From Nocardioides cremeus (GTDB lineage Bacteria; Actinomycetota; Actinomycetes; Propionibacteriales; Nocardioidaceae), in NCBI RefSeq assembly GCF_030518195.1, contig NZ_JAULSC010000001.1, forward strand, positions 434,001 through 498,000: DNA of 64,000 nucleotides, given 5' to 3'. Positions 20,567 through 29,966 of the stretch are shown one piece after another. Numbering within the stretch: the first letter of the stretch is position 1; each line of letters opens with the position of its first letter. A model generated the notes under the pieces. It searched no databases. It saw nothing but the letters and a program-made list of their open reading frames with translations, and was not told the origin of the DNA. Made by a program: the position numbers and the translations under genes.

Positions 20567-21157
20567 ATGGCTGAGTCCCCCGGCGCCAAGAGCATGAAGG
20601 AGCAGTTCTGGGACCCCATCGCGGGTTTCGGGGTCACGTTCCGCACCATGTTCCGCAAGGTCGTCACCGAGCAGTACCCCTTCGAGAAGCAGCCGACCGC
20701 GCCGCGCTTCCACGGCCGTCACCAGCTCAACCGCTGGCCCGACGGGCTGGAGAAGTGCATCGGGTGCGAGCTGTGCGCCTGGGCCTGCCCGGCCGACGCG
20801 ATCTACGTCGAGGGCGCCTCCAACGCCGACGAGCCCGGCTCGCCCGACGGGTCGGGCCGCTTCAGCCCCGGTGAGCGCTACGGCCGCGTCTACCAGATCA
20901 ACTACCTGCGCTGCATCCTGTGCGGGCTGTGCATCGAGGCCTGCCCGACGCGCGCGCTGACGATGACCAACGAGTACGAGCTGGCCGACTCCACCCGCGA
21001 GAGCCTGATCTACGAGAAGTCCGACCTGCTCGCCCCGCTGCTGCCGGGCATGGAGCAGCCGCCGCACGCGATGCTGCTCGGCGACGACGAGACCGACTAC
21101 TACCGGGGCCAGTACGCCGCCCCGGCGCCCGGCACCAGCGCGGAGGGTGCCAAGTGA
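20567..21157 (+). CDS. nuoI: NADH-quinone oxidoreductase subunit I
   Basis: This 196-residue ferredoxin-like subunit carries clusters N6a and N6b. Two [4Fe-4S] motifs are plain: [16 protein letters not shown] (residues ~65-80) and [16 protein letters not shown] (~115-130), separated by the usual insertion. ATG 20567 lies one base after the nuoH stop with GGAGAGC upstream. A second in-frame ATG ten codons further in is less likely given the ribosome site. The stop overlaps nuoJ (GTGA). Confidence 0.96.
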   Translation: MAESPGAKSMKEQFWDPIAGFGVTFRTMFRKVVTEQYPFEKQPTAPRFHGRHQLNRWPDGLEKCIGCELCAWACPADAIYVEGASNADEPGSPDGSGRFSPGERYGRVYQINYLRCILCGLCIEACPTRALTMTNEYELADSTRESLIYEKSDLLAPLLPGMEQPPHAMLLGDDETDYYRGQYAAPAPGTSAEGAK

Positions 21158-22017
21158 TCGCCTTCTGGGTCCTCGCGCCCCTCATGGTCATCGCCGCGCT
21201 CGGCGTGGTGCTGGTGCGCCGCGCGGTGCACTCGGCGCTGCTGCTGGCCGTGGTGATGATCAGCCTCGCGGTGCTCTACCTGACCCTCGAGGCGCCCTTC
21301 CTCTTCGCGGTGCAGATCATCGTCTACACCGGCGCGATCCTGATGCTCTTCCTCTTCGTGCTGATGCTGGTCGGCGTCGACGCGGCCGACTCGGTCGTCG
21401 AGACGATCCGCGGCCAGCGCCTGCTGGCCATCACCGGCGGCCTGGTGATGGGTGTGCTGCTGGTCGTCGTGGTCGCCCAGATCTCGCTGGGCACCATGGT
21501 CGGGATGGGCGCGGCCAACGCCGGCGGCAACATCGAGGGCCTGGCCGACCTGCTCTTCTCGCGCTACGTGCTCTCCTTCGAGGCCACCGCCGCGCTGCTG
21601 ATCACCGCCGCCCTGGGCGCGATGCTGCTGGCCCACCGCGAGCGCCTCGAGCCCAAGGAGGGCCAGCGGGCGATGGCCGCGCGCCGCATGCAGGAGTACG
21701 GCACCAGCGGGCGCCACCTCGGCCCGCTGCCCTCGCCCGGCGTCTACGCCCGCCACAACGCGGTCGACACCCCGGCGCTGCTGCCCGACGGCACCCCGGC
21801 CACCGACTCGGTCTCGCGGGTGCTGGCCGCGCGCGGCACCGTGCGCTCGGCCCCCGCGCTCGGCGACGTCGAGGACGTGCAGCGCACCCTCGGTGACGTC
21901 GGCGGCATCTCCGGCGGCTCCGGCAGCGCGACCGACACCTCGGCCGGCGGCGGCTACAACACCGAGAACCCCGACACCCGCCCCCAGGGCGACGACTGGC
22001 CCGAGGGAGACGAGTGA
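21154..22017 (+). CDS. nuoJ: NADH-quinone oxidoreductase subunit J
   Basis: This 287-residue membrane subunit has five helices in the first ~165 residues (ND6-like), including [23 protein letters not shown], the pi-bulge helix important for coupling. The remaining ~120 residues are hydrophilic, with a Gly/Ser/Asp-rich end, longer than the ~185-residue E. coli protein. The same kind of tail occurs in NuoE and NuoH of this operon. GTG 21154 overlaps the nuoI stop. Confidence 0.94.
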   Translation: MIAFWVLAPLMVIAALGVVLVRRAVHSALLLAVVMISLAVLYLTLEAPFLFAVQIIVYTGAILMLFLFVLMLVGVDAADSVVETIRGQRLLAITGGLVMGVLLVVVVAQISLGTMVGMGAANAGGNIEGLADLLFSRYVLSFEATAALLITAALGAMLLAHRERLEPKEGQRAMAARRMQEYGTSGRHLGPLPSPGVYARHNAVDTPALLPDGTPATDSVSRVLAARGTVRSAPALGDVEDVQRTLGDVGGISGGSGSATDTSAGGGYNTENPDTRPQGDDWPEGDE

Positions 22018-22319
22018 TGGACGACGTCACCCCCTACATCGTGCTCAGCACGATCCTGTTCACGATCGGCTCGGTCGGTGTGCTCACCCGCCGCAACGCC
22101 ATCGTGGTGTTCATGAGCGTCGAGCTGATGCTGAACGCCTGCAACCTCGCGCTGGTGGCCTTCGCCAAGCAGCACGGCAACCTCGACGGGCAGGTCGCCG
22201 CCTTCTTCGTGATGGTCGTGGCCGCCGCCGAGGTCGTGGTCGGGCTCGCCATCATCATGACCATCTTCCGGACTCGTCGCTCGGCCTCGGTCGACGACGC
22301 GAGCCTGCTGAAGTACTAG
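22017..22319 (+). CDS. nuoK: NADH-quinone oxidoreductase subunit K
   Basis: This three-helix ND4L homologue has 100 residues. [16 protein letters not shown] and [23 protein letters not shown] contain the two conserved membrane glutamates of the proton path. Two starts compete: GTG 22014 and ATG 22017. I chose ATG because GGGAG at 22005-22009 then has 7 bases of spacing and the length matches the family. The junction with nuoJ is TGATG. Confidence 0.93.
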   Translation: MDDVTPYIVLSTILFTIGSVGVLTRRNAIVVFMSVELMLNACNLALVAFAKQHGNLDGQVAAFFVMVVAAAEVVVGLAIIMTIFRTRRSASVDDASLLKY

Positions 22320-22332
22320 GAGCCCGTCGCAG

Positions 22333-24264
22333 ATGTTTCTCTTGTCCGAGGGTGGCGCGTCCATCCCCGTGGTCGATCCCCTGGGCGCCGACGGCGTCTT
22401 CTCGCTGCTGTGGCTGGTGATCGCGCTGCCGCTGGCCGGCGCCACGATCCTGCTGCTGGGCGGGCGGCGTACCGACGCGTGGGGGCACTGGCTCGGCACG
22501 CTGACCGCGGTCGGCTCGTTCGTGCTCAGCCTGGTGCTCTTCGTCTCGATGCTCGGTCGCGAGGAGGGCCAGCGCCAGGTCGTCCAGCACCTCTACGACT
22601 GGATCCGCGTCGGTGACCTCACGGTCTCCATCGACCTGCTCCTCGACCCGCTGTCGGTGCTGTTCCTGCTGCTGATCACCGGCGTCGGATCGCTGATCCA
22701 CGTCTACTCGATCGGCTACATGGAGCACGACCCGCGCCGGCGCCGGTTCTTCGCCTACCTCAACCTCTTCGTCGCGGCGATGCTGATGCTGGTGCTCAGC
22801 GAGAACTACCTCGGCCTGTTCCTGGGCTGGGAGGGCGTCGGCCTGGCCTCCTACCTGCTGATCGGCTTCTGGCAGCACAAGCCCTCGGCGGCCGCCGCGG
22901 CCAAGAAGGCCTTCGTGGTCAACCGGGTCGGCGACATCGGGCTGAGCCTGGGCATCGCGCTGTTCTTCGTGACCTTCGGCTCGACCAGCTTCACCGTCAT
23001 CAGCGCCAACGCCTCGGGCGCCAGCGACGGCGTGCTCACCGCGCTGGGCCTGCTGCTGCTGCTCGCGGCCTGCGGCAAGTCCGCCCAGGTGCCGCTGCAG
23101 TCGTGGCTGCTCGACGCGATGGAGGGCCCGACCCCCGTCTCCGCGCTGATCCACGCCGCGACCATGGTCACCGCGGGCGTCTACCTGGTGGTGCGCTCCA
23201 ACTTCGTCTTCGAGCTCGCCCCGCACGCCCAGACCGCGGTGGTCGTGGTCGCCACGGTCACGCTGCTGTGGGGTGCGGTGATCGGTTGCGCCAAGGACGA
23301 CATCAAGAAGGCGCTGGCCGGCTCCACGATGAGCCAGATCGGCTACATGATGCTGGCCGCCGGCCTGGGTGTGTACGGCTACGCCTTCGCGATCTTCCAC
23401 CTCATCACCCACGGCTTCTTCAAGGCCAACATGTTCCTGGGCGCCGGCTCGGTGATGCACGGCATGAACGACGACGTCGACATGCGCCGCTACGGCGCGC
23501 TGCGCAAGGCGATGCCGGTGACGTTCCTGACCTTCGCCATGGGCTACCTGGCGATCATCGGCTTCCCGGGCTTCTCGGGCTTCTGGTCCAAGGACAAGAT
23601 CATCGAGACCGCGCTGATCGAGAGCCCGGTCGCGGGCATCGGCGCGCTCATCGGCGCCGGCGTCACCGGCTTCTACATGACCCGGCTGATGCTGATGACC
23701 TTCTTCGGCGAGAAGCGCTGGAAGGACGACGTGCACCCGCACGAGTCGCCCTCGGTGATGACCGGCCCGCTGGTCGTGCTGGCCGCGCTGTCGGTGCTCG
23801 GCGGCCTGCTCTACCTGGGCCACTGGATCGTCGACTGGCTCTCCCCGGTCGTGGGCACCGCCCCCAAGCACGAGCCGCCGGTGCCGGCGATCGTGATCAC
23901 CCTGCTGGTCCTGGCCGTCGTCGCGGCCGGTGTGGCCACCGCGTGGCTGCTCGTCGGCAAGCGGCCGGTGCCGGTCACCGCGCCCCAGGACGTCTCGTTC
24001 GCCACCCGCGCCGCCCGCGCGGACCTCTACGGCGACACCATCAACGAGACCCTGGTGATCAACCCCGGCCGGCACGCCACCGCGGGGCTCACCCGCGGTG
24101 ACCGGAGCCTGGTCGACGGGCTGTTCACCGGCAGCGCCGGCGTCACCGCCGCGCTCGGTGCCCAGCTGCGCAAGGTCCAGAACGGCTTCGTGCGCTCCTA
24201 CGCCCTCTCCGTCGTCGGCGGGGTCGTCCTCGTCCTCGCTGCGCTCCTGGTGGTGAACCTCTGA
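22333..24264 (+). CDS. nuoL: NADH-quinone oxidoreductase subunit L
   Basis: This is the large antiporter-like subunit at the distal end of the membrane arm, 643 residues with about 16 helices. [16 protein letters not shown] (residues ~157-172), [23 protein letters not shown] (~257-280, the Mrp/ND5 signature) and [17 protein letters not shown] (~356-372) mark the discontinuous helices and proton-channel lysine and histidines. The final amphipathic connecting helix is present before a closing helix. ATG 22333 is 13 bases after the nuoK stop, with AGGAG upstream. Confidence 0.97.
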   Translation: MFLLSEGGASIPVVDPLGADGVFSLLWLVIALPLAGATILLLGGRRTDAWGHWLGTLTAVGSFVLSLVLFVSMLGREEGQRQVVQHLYDWIRVGDLTVSIDLLLDPLSVLFLLLITGVGSLIHVYSIGYMEHDPRRRRFFAYLNLFVAAMLMLVLSENYLGLFLGWEGVGLASYLLIGFWQHKPSAAAAAKKAFVVNRVGDIGLSLGIALFFVTFGSTSFTVISANASGASDGVLTALGLLLLLAACGKSAQVPLQSWLLDAMEGPTPVSALIHAATMVTAGVYLVVRSNFVFELAPHAQTAVVVVATVTLLWGAVIGCAKDDIKKALAGSTMSQIGYMMLAAGLGVYGYAFAIFHLITHGFFKANMFLGAGSVMHGMNDDVDMRRYGALRKAMPVTFLTFAMGYLAIIGFPGFSGFWSKDKIIETALIESPVAGIGALIGAGVTGFYMTRLMLMTFFGEKRWKDDVHPHESPSVMTGPLVVLAALSVLGGLLYLGHWIVDWLSPVVGTAPKHEPPVPAIVITLLVLAVVAAGVATAWLLVGKRPVPVTAPQDVSFATRAARADLYGDTINETLVINPGRHATAGLTRGDRSLVDGLFTGSAGVTAALGAQLRKVQNGFVRSYALSVVGGVVLVLAALLVVNL

Positions 24265-25853
24265 TGTCCGACGTCCCCTGGCTCAGCCTGCTCGTCCTGC
24301 TGCCCCTCGTGGGCGCGGTGGCGGTGCCCTTCGTGCGCGGCTCGGCCGCGCTGACCAAGCAGGTCGGCCTCGGCGTCTCGCTGGGCACCCTGGCGCTCGC
24401 CGTCGCGGTCGCGCTGCAGTACGACGTCGACGGCGGCATGCAGCTCACCGAGACCCACGACTGGATCAGCGCCTTCGGGGTGCACTACGCCCTGGGCGTC
24501 GACGGCCTCGGCCTGCTGCTGGTGCTGCTGACCGTGGTCCTGGTGCCGGTCGTGCTGCTGGCCTCCTGGCGCGACGACGAGGGCTACCTCGACGGTGGCG
24601 CCCAAGGCTCCCCGGCGGCGTTCGTGGCCTGGACCCTGGCCCTCGAGGCGCTCTCGCTGGCGGTCTTCCTGGCCACCGACGTGTTCCTCTTCTACGTCGT
24701 CTTCGAGGCGACCCTGATCCCGGCCTACTTCCTCATCGGTGGCTTCGGCCGCGCCGGGCGCAGCGCCGCCGCGGTGAAGTTCCTGATGTTCCAGCTCGCC
24801 GGTGGCCTGGTGCTGCTCGGTGGCGTCATCGGCCTGTACGTCGTCTCGGCCCAGGAGGGCACGCCGTCGTACCTGCTCTCCGACCTGGCCGCCCTCGACA
24901 TCGACACCGCTGCTGGTCGTTGGCTCTTCGCGGCCTTCTTCATCGCCTTCGCGATCAAGGCACCGCTCTTCCCGGTGCACACCTGGCTGGCCGACACCAC
25001 CGAGCGCGCGACGCCGGGCACCGCGGTGCTGCTGGTCTGCGTGCTCGACAAGATCGGCACCTTCGGGATGCTGCGCTTCTGCCTGGGCCTGTTCCCCGAG
25101 GCCTCCCAGTGGGCCACCCCGCTGGTCGTGGTGCTCGCGCTGGTCTCGATCGTCTACGGCGCGCTGGTCGCGATCGGCCAGGACGACCTGATGCGCCTGA
25201 TCGGCCTGACGTCGCTGAGCCACTTCGGCTTCATCACCCTGGGCATCTTCGTCTTCTCCAGCCAGGGCGGCACCGGCTCGATCCTCTACATGGTCAACCA
25301 CGGCCTCGGCACCGCGGCGCTGTTCCTGGTCGCCGGCTACGTCGTCTCGCGCCGGGGCACCGCCTCGATCCGCGAGATGGGCGGGGCCGAGAAGGTCACG
25401 CCGGTGCTGGCCGGGCTCTTCCTGGTCGCCGGCCTGGCCGCGCTGGGCCTGCCGGGCCTGAGCACCTTCGTCTCCGAGATGCTGGTGATCATCGCGGCCT
25501 TCGACTACGCCTGGTACGTCGGCGCGGTCGCCGTCACCGGCATCGTGCTGGCGGCCATCTACGCCCTGTGGATGTACCAGCGCACGATGACCGGGCCGAC
25601 CGTCGAGCCGGTCGCGGCGGGCGTGCGCACGAGCCGCGACCTGTCCACCCGCGAGCTGGTCGCCGTGGCCCCGCTCTTCGTGGGTCTGGTGCTCTTCGGC
25701 TTCTACCCGATGCCCCTGATGGAGGCCGCCGACCCCTACGTCGGTGAGCTGCTCGAGCAGGTGGGCGTCAGCGACGACCCGCCGGAGGTGGGTGCCCCGG
25801 CCGAGGCCGAGGCCCACAGCGACTCCGACACCGCCGAGGAGGGCGAGAACTGA
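24264..25853 (+). CDS. nuoM: NADH-quinone oxidoreductase subunit M
   Basis: This 529-residue antiporter-like subunit has 14 predicted helices. FEATLIPAYFLIGGFG carries the key glutamate, KAPLFPVHTWLADTTERATP the helix-7 lysine region, and VNHGLGTAALFLVAG the broken helix-12 region of the ND4 family. The C-terminal ~35 residues are hydrophilic and acidic. ATG 24264 overlaps the nuoL stop (TGATG), and its own stop overlaps nuoN in the same way. Confidence 0.97.
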   Translation: MSDVPWLSLLVLLPLVGAVAVPFVRGSAALTKQVGLGVSLGTLALAVAVALQYDVDGGMQLTETHDWISAFGVHYALGVDGLGLLLVLLTVVLVPVVLLASWRDDEGYLDGGAQGSPAAFVAWTLALEALSLAVFLATDVFLFYVVFEATLIPAYFLIGGFGRAGRSAAAVKFLMFQLAGGLVLLGGVIGLYVVSAQEGTPSYLLSDLAALDIDTAAGRWLFAAFFIAFAIKAPLFPVHTWLADTTERATPGTAVLLVCVLDKIGTFGMLRFCLGLFPEASQWATPLVVVLALVSIVYGALVAIGQDDLMRLIGLTSLSHFGFITLGIFVFSSQGGTGSILYMVNHGLGTAALFLVAGYVVSRRGTASIREMGGAEKVTPVLAGLFLVAGLAALGLPGLSTFVSEMLVIIAAFDYAWYVGAVAVTGIVLAAIYALWMYQRTMTGPTVEPVAAGVRTSRDLSTRELVAVAPLFVGLVLFGFYPMPLMEAADPYVGELLEQVGVSDDPPEVGAPAEAEAHSDSDTAEEGEN

Positions 25854-27439
25854 TGGGCGAGTTCACCCAGCCGTTGATGGAGTACGGCAGCATCTGGCCG
25901 CTCTTCGTCGTCTTCGGCGTGGCCTGCCTGGGCGTGCTCGCCGAGGCCTTCCTGCCCCGCGGTCGGCGCCACGTCGTCCAGCTCGTGCTGGCCGTCGCCG
26001 GCCTGCTCGCCGCGCTTGTCGGCACCGTCCTGGTCGGCATGGACCTCGAGGTCACCGAGGGTGGCGCCGCGCGCGGCCTCTTCGGCGCCGCGGGCGCCGT
26101 GGCCGTCGACGGGCCCACCGTCTTCCTGTGGGGGATGCTGCTGGTCTTCGCGCTCACCGGGGTCGCGCTCTTCGCCGAGCGCCGCCTCGAGAGCGGGGTC
26201 TCCGCCTTCGCCGGCCAGGCCGCGGCCCTCCCGGGCACCGAGGCCGAGCGTCGTACCCAGGCGCTGGACCACACCGAGGTCTACCCGCTGCTGATGTTCG
26301 CGGTCACGGGCATGATGCTCTTCCCGGCCGCCGCCGACCTGCTGACGCTGTTCGTGGCCCTCGAGGTGCTCTCGCTGCCGCTCTACCTGCTGGCCGGGCT
26401 GGCGCGTCGCCGCCGCCTGCTGAGCCAGGAGGCCGCGCTGAAGTACTTCCTGCTCGGCGCCTTCTCCTCCGGCTTCTTCCTCTACGGCGTCGCGCTGGTC
26501 TACGGCTTCGCCGGCTCTATGAGCTTCGCGGCCATCGACGAGGCGGTGCGCAACGACACCGAGAACCGCGGCCTGCTGCTCGTGGGCATCGGGATGCTGA
26601 TGGTCGGCCTGCTCTTCAAGGTCGGTGCGGTGCCGTTCCAGGCCTGGACGCCCGACGTCTACCAGGGCGCCCCCACCGCGGTGACCGCCTTCATGGCCGC
26701 CGGCACCAAGATCGCGGCGTTCGGCGCGATCCTGCGCCTGCTCTACGTCGCCTTCGGCGCCGAGCGCTGGTCGTGGCAGCCGATGCTGTGGGTGGTCGCG
26801 ATCCTGACCATGCTGGTCGGGGCCGTGCTGGCCATCGTGCAGACCGACGTGAAGCGGATGCTGGCCTACTCGGCGATCGCGCACACCGGCTTCCTGCTCA
26901 CCGGCGTGCTCGGCGTCCAGGGCGCCTCCGCGCTGGCCGAGGGCCAGGTCACCTCGCTGCAGTCGGTGCTCTTCTACCTGCTCACCTACAGCTTCGCCAC
27001 GGTCGGTGCCTTCGCGGTGGTCACCCTGGTGCGCGACTCCTCGGGCGAGGCGAGCGCGATGGAGCGCTGGGCCGGCCTGGGTGCGCGCTCGCCGCTGGTG
27101 GCCGGTGCGTTCGCGTTCTTCCTGCTCTCGATGGCCGGCATCCCGCTGACCGCCGGCTTCACCGGCAAGTGGGCGGTCTTCACCGTCGCGCTGGCGGCGG
27201 GAGCCTGGCCGGTGGTGCTGGTGGCGATCGCGGCGAGCGTGGTGTCGGTGTTCTTCTACATCCGCCTGATCCGTGTCATGTACTTCGCGGTGCCCGAGGG
27301 CGAGGTCGCCTCGGTGACCACGCCGTCGCCGCTGACGACCGCGGTCATCGTGGTCGGTGTGGTGGGCACCCTGGCGCTCGGCGTGGTGCCGGGCCCGGTG
27401 CTCGACCTCGCGGCCGATGCCGGACAATTCATCAGGTGA
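25853..27439 (+). CDS. nuoN: NADH-quinone oxidoreductase subunit N
   Basis: This 528-residue ND2-type antiporter subunit completes complex I. FVALEVLSLPLYLLAG (residues ~164-179) contains the proton-channel glutamate, KVGAVPFQAWTPDVYQGAPT (~256-275) the lysine, and DVKRMLAYSAIAHTGFLLTG (~330-350) the conserved following segment. ATG 25853 overlaps nuoM. The final TGA overlaps the GTG of the polyprenyl synthase, so that gene is likely co-transcribed with nuo. Confidence 0.97.
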   Translation: MGEFTQPLMEYGSIWPLFVVFGVACLGVLAEAFLPRGRRHVVQLVLAVAGLLAALVGTVLVGMDLEVTEGGAARGLFGAAGAVAVDGPTVFLWGMLLVFALTGVALFAERRLESGVSAFAGQAAALPGTEAERRTQALDHTEVYPLLMFAVTGMMLFPAAADLLTLFVALEVLSLPLYLLAGLARRRRLLSQEAALKYFLLGAFSSGFFLYGVALVYGFAGSMSFAAIDEAVRNDTENRGLLLVGIGMLMVGLLFKVGAVPFQAWTPDVYQGAPTAVTAFMAAGTKIAAFGAILRLLYVAFGAERWSWQPMLWVVAILTMLVGAVLAIVQTDVKRMLAYSAIAHTGFLLTGVLGVQGASALAEGQVTSLQSVLFYLLTYSFATVGAFAVVTLVRDSSGEASAMERWAGLGARSPLVAGAFAFFLLSMAGIPLTAGFTGKWAVFTVALAAGAWPVVLVAIAASVVSVFFYIRLIRVMYFAVPEGEVASVTTPSPLTTAVIVVGVVGTLALGVVPGPVLDLAADAGQFIR

Positions 27440-28458
27440 GCTCGACCCCGCCCCTGGCCAACCTGGCGCTGCCCGTCACCGACGAGGCCCTGGCCGCGCG
27501 CCTGCAGCAGCGTCTCGACACCATCGAGGAGCTGCTGGCCGGCTACGTCCAGGGCCGCACGAAGTACGTCTCCGAGGCCGCGGCACACCTGATGTCGGCC
27601 GGCGGCAAGCGGTTCCGGCCGCTGCTGGTGCTGCTGGCCGCCGAGACCGGCCCCGAGCCGGGCTGCGAGGAGGTGCTCACGGCGGCCTGCGTCGTCGAGA
27701 TCACCCACGTGGGCTCGCTCTACCACGACGACGTGATGGACGAGGCCGACCTGCGCCGCGGCGCCGACTCGGCCAACGCCCGCTGGGACAACCTGGTGGC
27801 CATCCTCACCGGTGACTTCCTCTTCGCCCGCTCCTCCGAGCTGACCGCCCGCCTGGGCGCCGACGCGGTGCGCATCCAGGCCGAGACCTTCACCCGGCTC
27901 GTCGAGGGCCAGATCCTCGAGACCGTCACGCCCGGCCCCGACGAGGACCCGCTGTGGCACTACCTCGACGTGGTCGCCGGCAAGACCGGGTCGCTGATCG
28001 CCACCTCGGCGCGCTACGGCGCCCGCTTCAGCGGCGCCCCCCGCGAGGTCGAGGAGGCGCTGGCCGCCTACGGCGAGATCGTCGGCGCCGCCTTCCAGCT
28101 CTCCGACGACATCCTCGACGTGGCATCCGAGACCGACGAGTCCGGCAAGACCCCCGGCACCGACCTGCGCGAGGGCGTGCCGACGCTGCCGGTGCTGATG
28201 GCACGCGCGAGCGCCGCCGGGTCGAGCGACCCCGCCGACGTACGCCTGCTCGAGCTGCTCGACGCCGACCTCACCGACGACGCCGCCCTCGCCGAGACCC
28301 TGGGGCTGCTGCGCGCCCACCCGGCGATGGACCAGGCCCGCGCCTACGTCGTCGCGCAGGCCCAGGAGGCCAAGGGCCACCTCGGCGTGCTGCCCGCCGG
28401 CCCCGTGCGCGAGGCCCTGGAGGCCTTCGCCGACCTCGTGGCCGTCCGCACCGGCTGA
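27436..28458 (+). CDS. trans-Polyprenyl diphosphate synthase
   Basis: This 340-residue class I prenyl chain-elongating enzyme condenses isopentenyl diphosphate units onto an allylic primer. The first aspartate-rich motif is HDDVMD (residues ~97-102, DDxxD), with GGKRFRP before it. The second is DDILD (~224-228), within AFQLSDDILD. The residues just before the first motif (GSLY) suggest a long-chain product. GTG 27436 lies inside the nuoN stop (GTGA). Its place beside nuo, with menF and menG upstream, makes the menaquinone isoprenoid tail the likely product (heptaprenyl to nonaprenyl), but chain length cannot be read reliably. Confidence 0.92.
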   Translation: MSSTPPLANLALPVTDEALAARLQQRLDTIEELLAGYVQGRTKYVSEAAAHLMSAGGKRFRPLLVLLAAETGPEPGCEEVLTAACVVEITHVGSLYHDDVMDEADLRRGADSANARWDNLVAILTGDFLFARSSELTARLGADAVRIQAETFTRLVEGQILETVTPGPDEDPLWHYLDVVAGKTGSLIATSARYGARFSGAPREVEEALAAYGEIVGAAFQLSDDILDVASETDESGKTPGTDLREGVPTLPVLMARASAAGSSDPADVRLLELLDADLTDDAALAETLGLLRAHPAMDQARAYVVAQAQEAKGHLGVLPAGPVREALEAFADLVAVRTG

Positions 28459-28474
28459 GCCCCGCCCGGGCCCT

Positions 28475-28500
28475 GCAGGACGTCGTACGGGCGGGACGTC
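28475..28500. repeat. 26-bp direct repeat, copy 1
   Basis: A 26-base segment beginning GCAGGACGTCGTACGGGC is repeated without mismatch at 28982-29007. Each copy lies 16 and 13 bases, respectively, after a TGA stop codon. The two copies flank the small lipoprotein gene. GGACGTC occurs twice in each copy, so the segment can pair with itself. Confidence 0.85.
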
Positions 28501-28543
28501 GGAGTGCTGGTCATTGCCCAACCAGCCGGTGCAGACTCGCCGC

Positions 28544-28969
28544 ATGCCTCGGGGACGACGACCGCAGCTCCGAACCGCGACGACGGTCGCTGCGACCATG
28601 GCCCTGCCGGCCCTCCTGGCCGGGTGCGGCGGCTCGGACGTCGTCACCGCCGGCGACGTGACGGTGCTCGTCGGCGAGCGATCCCAGGAGGGGATGGAGG
28701 CGCTGCTGTCGGGTCGGGTGGCCGTCCTCGACGGTTGTCTCGGACTCGAGTCCGAGGAGGCGGCTGCCTCCTACGTCGTCATCTGGCCGCACGGGACGGA
28801 GGTCGTGGGCGAGGACCCCGTGACCATCTCCGTCCCCGACGACGGCGAGTACAGCGTGGGCGACCGGCTCCAGGTCGGTGGCGGCGAGACGGCCCCCTCG
28901 GGGAGACCCGGCGAAGTCGATGTCGAGGCTGAGTGTCCTGGTGCCGCGGTCTGGCTGGCACACGACTGA
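28544..28969 (+). CDS. Small putative lipoprotein, unknown function
   Basis: The 141-residue product has a basic N-terminus, a hydrophobic stretch and a lipobox LLAGC (cysteine at residue ~27), so it should be lipid-anchored outside the membrane. The mature part is about 115 residues, acidic, with a probable beta-rich core (VTVLVGER, YVVIWPHGTEVV, GEYSVGDRLQVGG) and two further cysteines that could form a disulfide. I do not recognise a family. ATG 28544 is preferred over an in-frame TTG ten codons upstream because it places the signal peptide correctly. It is flanked by identical 26-bp repeats. Confidence 0.65.
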   Translation: MPRGRRPQLRTATTVAATMALPALLAGCGGSDVVTAGDVTVLVGERSQEGMEALLSGRVAVLDGCLGLESEEAAASYVVIWPHGTEVVGEDPVTISVPDDGEYSVGDRLQVGGGETAPSGRPGEVDVEAECPGAAVWLAHD

Positions 28970-28981
28970 GCCCTCCGGCCC

Positions 28982-29032
28982 GCAGGACGTCGTACGGGCG
29001 GGACGTCCGTCCGTGCGAGACGTATGACGTCC
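28982..29032. repeat. 26-bp direct repeat, copy 2, with long inverted repeat
   Basis: The second copy occupies 28982-29007. Its GGACGTCGTACG (28985-28996) also pairs with CGTATGACGTCC (29021-29032), eleven of twelve positions plus one wobble, across a 24-base loop. It lies between the convergent lipoprotein and RarD genes and may act as a bidirectional terminator, although no T-run follows. Confidence 0.6.
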
Positions 29033-29048
29033 CGGCGAGCGGAGCGCG

Positions 29049-29957
29049 TCAGCCGACGGCCGCGGCGACGGTCAGCCGCAGCTGGCGGCGCCGGTGCCGC
29101 AGGGCCTCGAACGTGAAGATCACCAGCGCCACCCACACCAGCACGAAGCCGATCCACCTCGCCGCGGGCATGTCCTCGCGGAAGTAGAGGACCCCGAGCA
29201 GGAACTGCAGCGTCGGGGTGAGGTACTGCATCAGCCCGATGGTGGTCAGCGGGATGCGGGTGGCGGCCGCGCCGAAGCACAGCAGCGGCACCGCGGTCAC
29301 CACGCCGGTCGTGGTCAGCAGGAGCGCGTGCACGAGCCCGTTGTCGCCGAACTCGGCCGCGCCGCTGCTGCCCAGGAACGCCAGGTAGGCCAGGGCCACG
29401 GGTGCGATGAAGAGGGTCTCGAGGGTCAGGCTGGGCACCGCGCCGGCGTTGGCCGTCTTCTTCAGGAGCCCGTAGGTGCCGAAGGACAGCGCCAGCGCCA
29501 TCGCCACCCAGGGCGGGCGGCCGTAGCCAACGGTGAGCACCGCCACGGCCACCGCGGCCACGCCGAGCGCGACGACCTGCAGGCGCCGCATCCGCTCACC
29601 GAGCAGCAGCACGCCCATCAGCACCGTGACCAGGGGGTTGATGTAGTAGCCCAGCGCCGTCTCGACCACCCGGTCGTGGGTGACGCCGTAGATGTAGACG
29701 CCCCAGTTGACGGTGATGGTCACGGCGGCCGCGAGCAGCAGCCGCGTGCGTCGCGGGTCGGCCAGCAGCGCCCGCAGCGCCGCGAGCTGGCTCAGCGCCA
29801 GCACCACGACCACCATCGTGACGGCCGACCACACCACCCGGTGCCCGAGCATCTCGAGCGAGCCGGCGGGTTCGAGCAGGGGGAAGTAGAGGGGGAAGGC
29901 TCCCCACATCAGGTAGGCCGCTGCCCCGAGCAGGACACCGCGGCGGGACTCGGCCAC
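29049..29957 (-). CDS. rarD: RarD-type EamA-family transporter
   Basis: This 302-residue protein has ten hydrophobic helices in two EamA repeats. The opening RRGVLLGAAAYLMWGAFPLYFPLL and the segments NWGVYIYGVTHDRVVETALGYYINPLVTVLMGVLLLGER are characteristic of the RarD/chloramphenicol-sensitive-protein subgroup. It is a drug/metabolite-superfamily permease of unknown substrate. GTG 29955-29957 is the start, placed so that the first helix begins at residue ~7. It ends just upstream of the repeat at 28982-29032 and is divergent from nothing; korB lies 9 bases upstream on the same strand, so read-through from korAB is possible. Confidence 0.88.
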   Translation of the reverse strand: MAESRRGVLLGAAAYLMWGAFPLYFPLLEPAGSLEMLGHRVVWSAVTMVVVVLALSQLAALRALLADPRRTRLLLAAAVTITVNWGVYIYGVTHDRVVETALGYYINPLVTVLMGVLLLGERMRRLQVVALGVAAVAVAVLTVGYGRPPWVAMALALSFGTYGLLKKTANAGAVPSLTLETLFIAPVALAYLAFLGSSGAAEFGDNGLVHALLLTTTGVVTAVPLLCFGAAATRIPLTTIGLMQYLTPTLQFLLGVLYFREDMPAARWIGFVLVWVALVIFTFEALRHRRRQLRLTVAAAVG

Positions 29958-29966
29958 GAGAGGAGG

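Noticed and set aside
28475..29007. 26-bp direct repeats considered as attachment sites or target-site duplications of a mobile element
   Set aside because: The 480-base interior carries only a lipoprotein gene, with no integrase, transposase or terminal inverted repeats.
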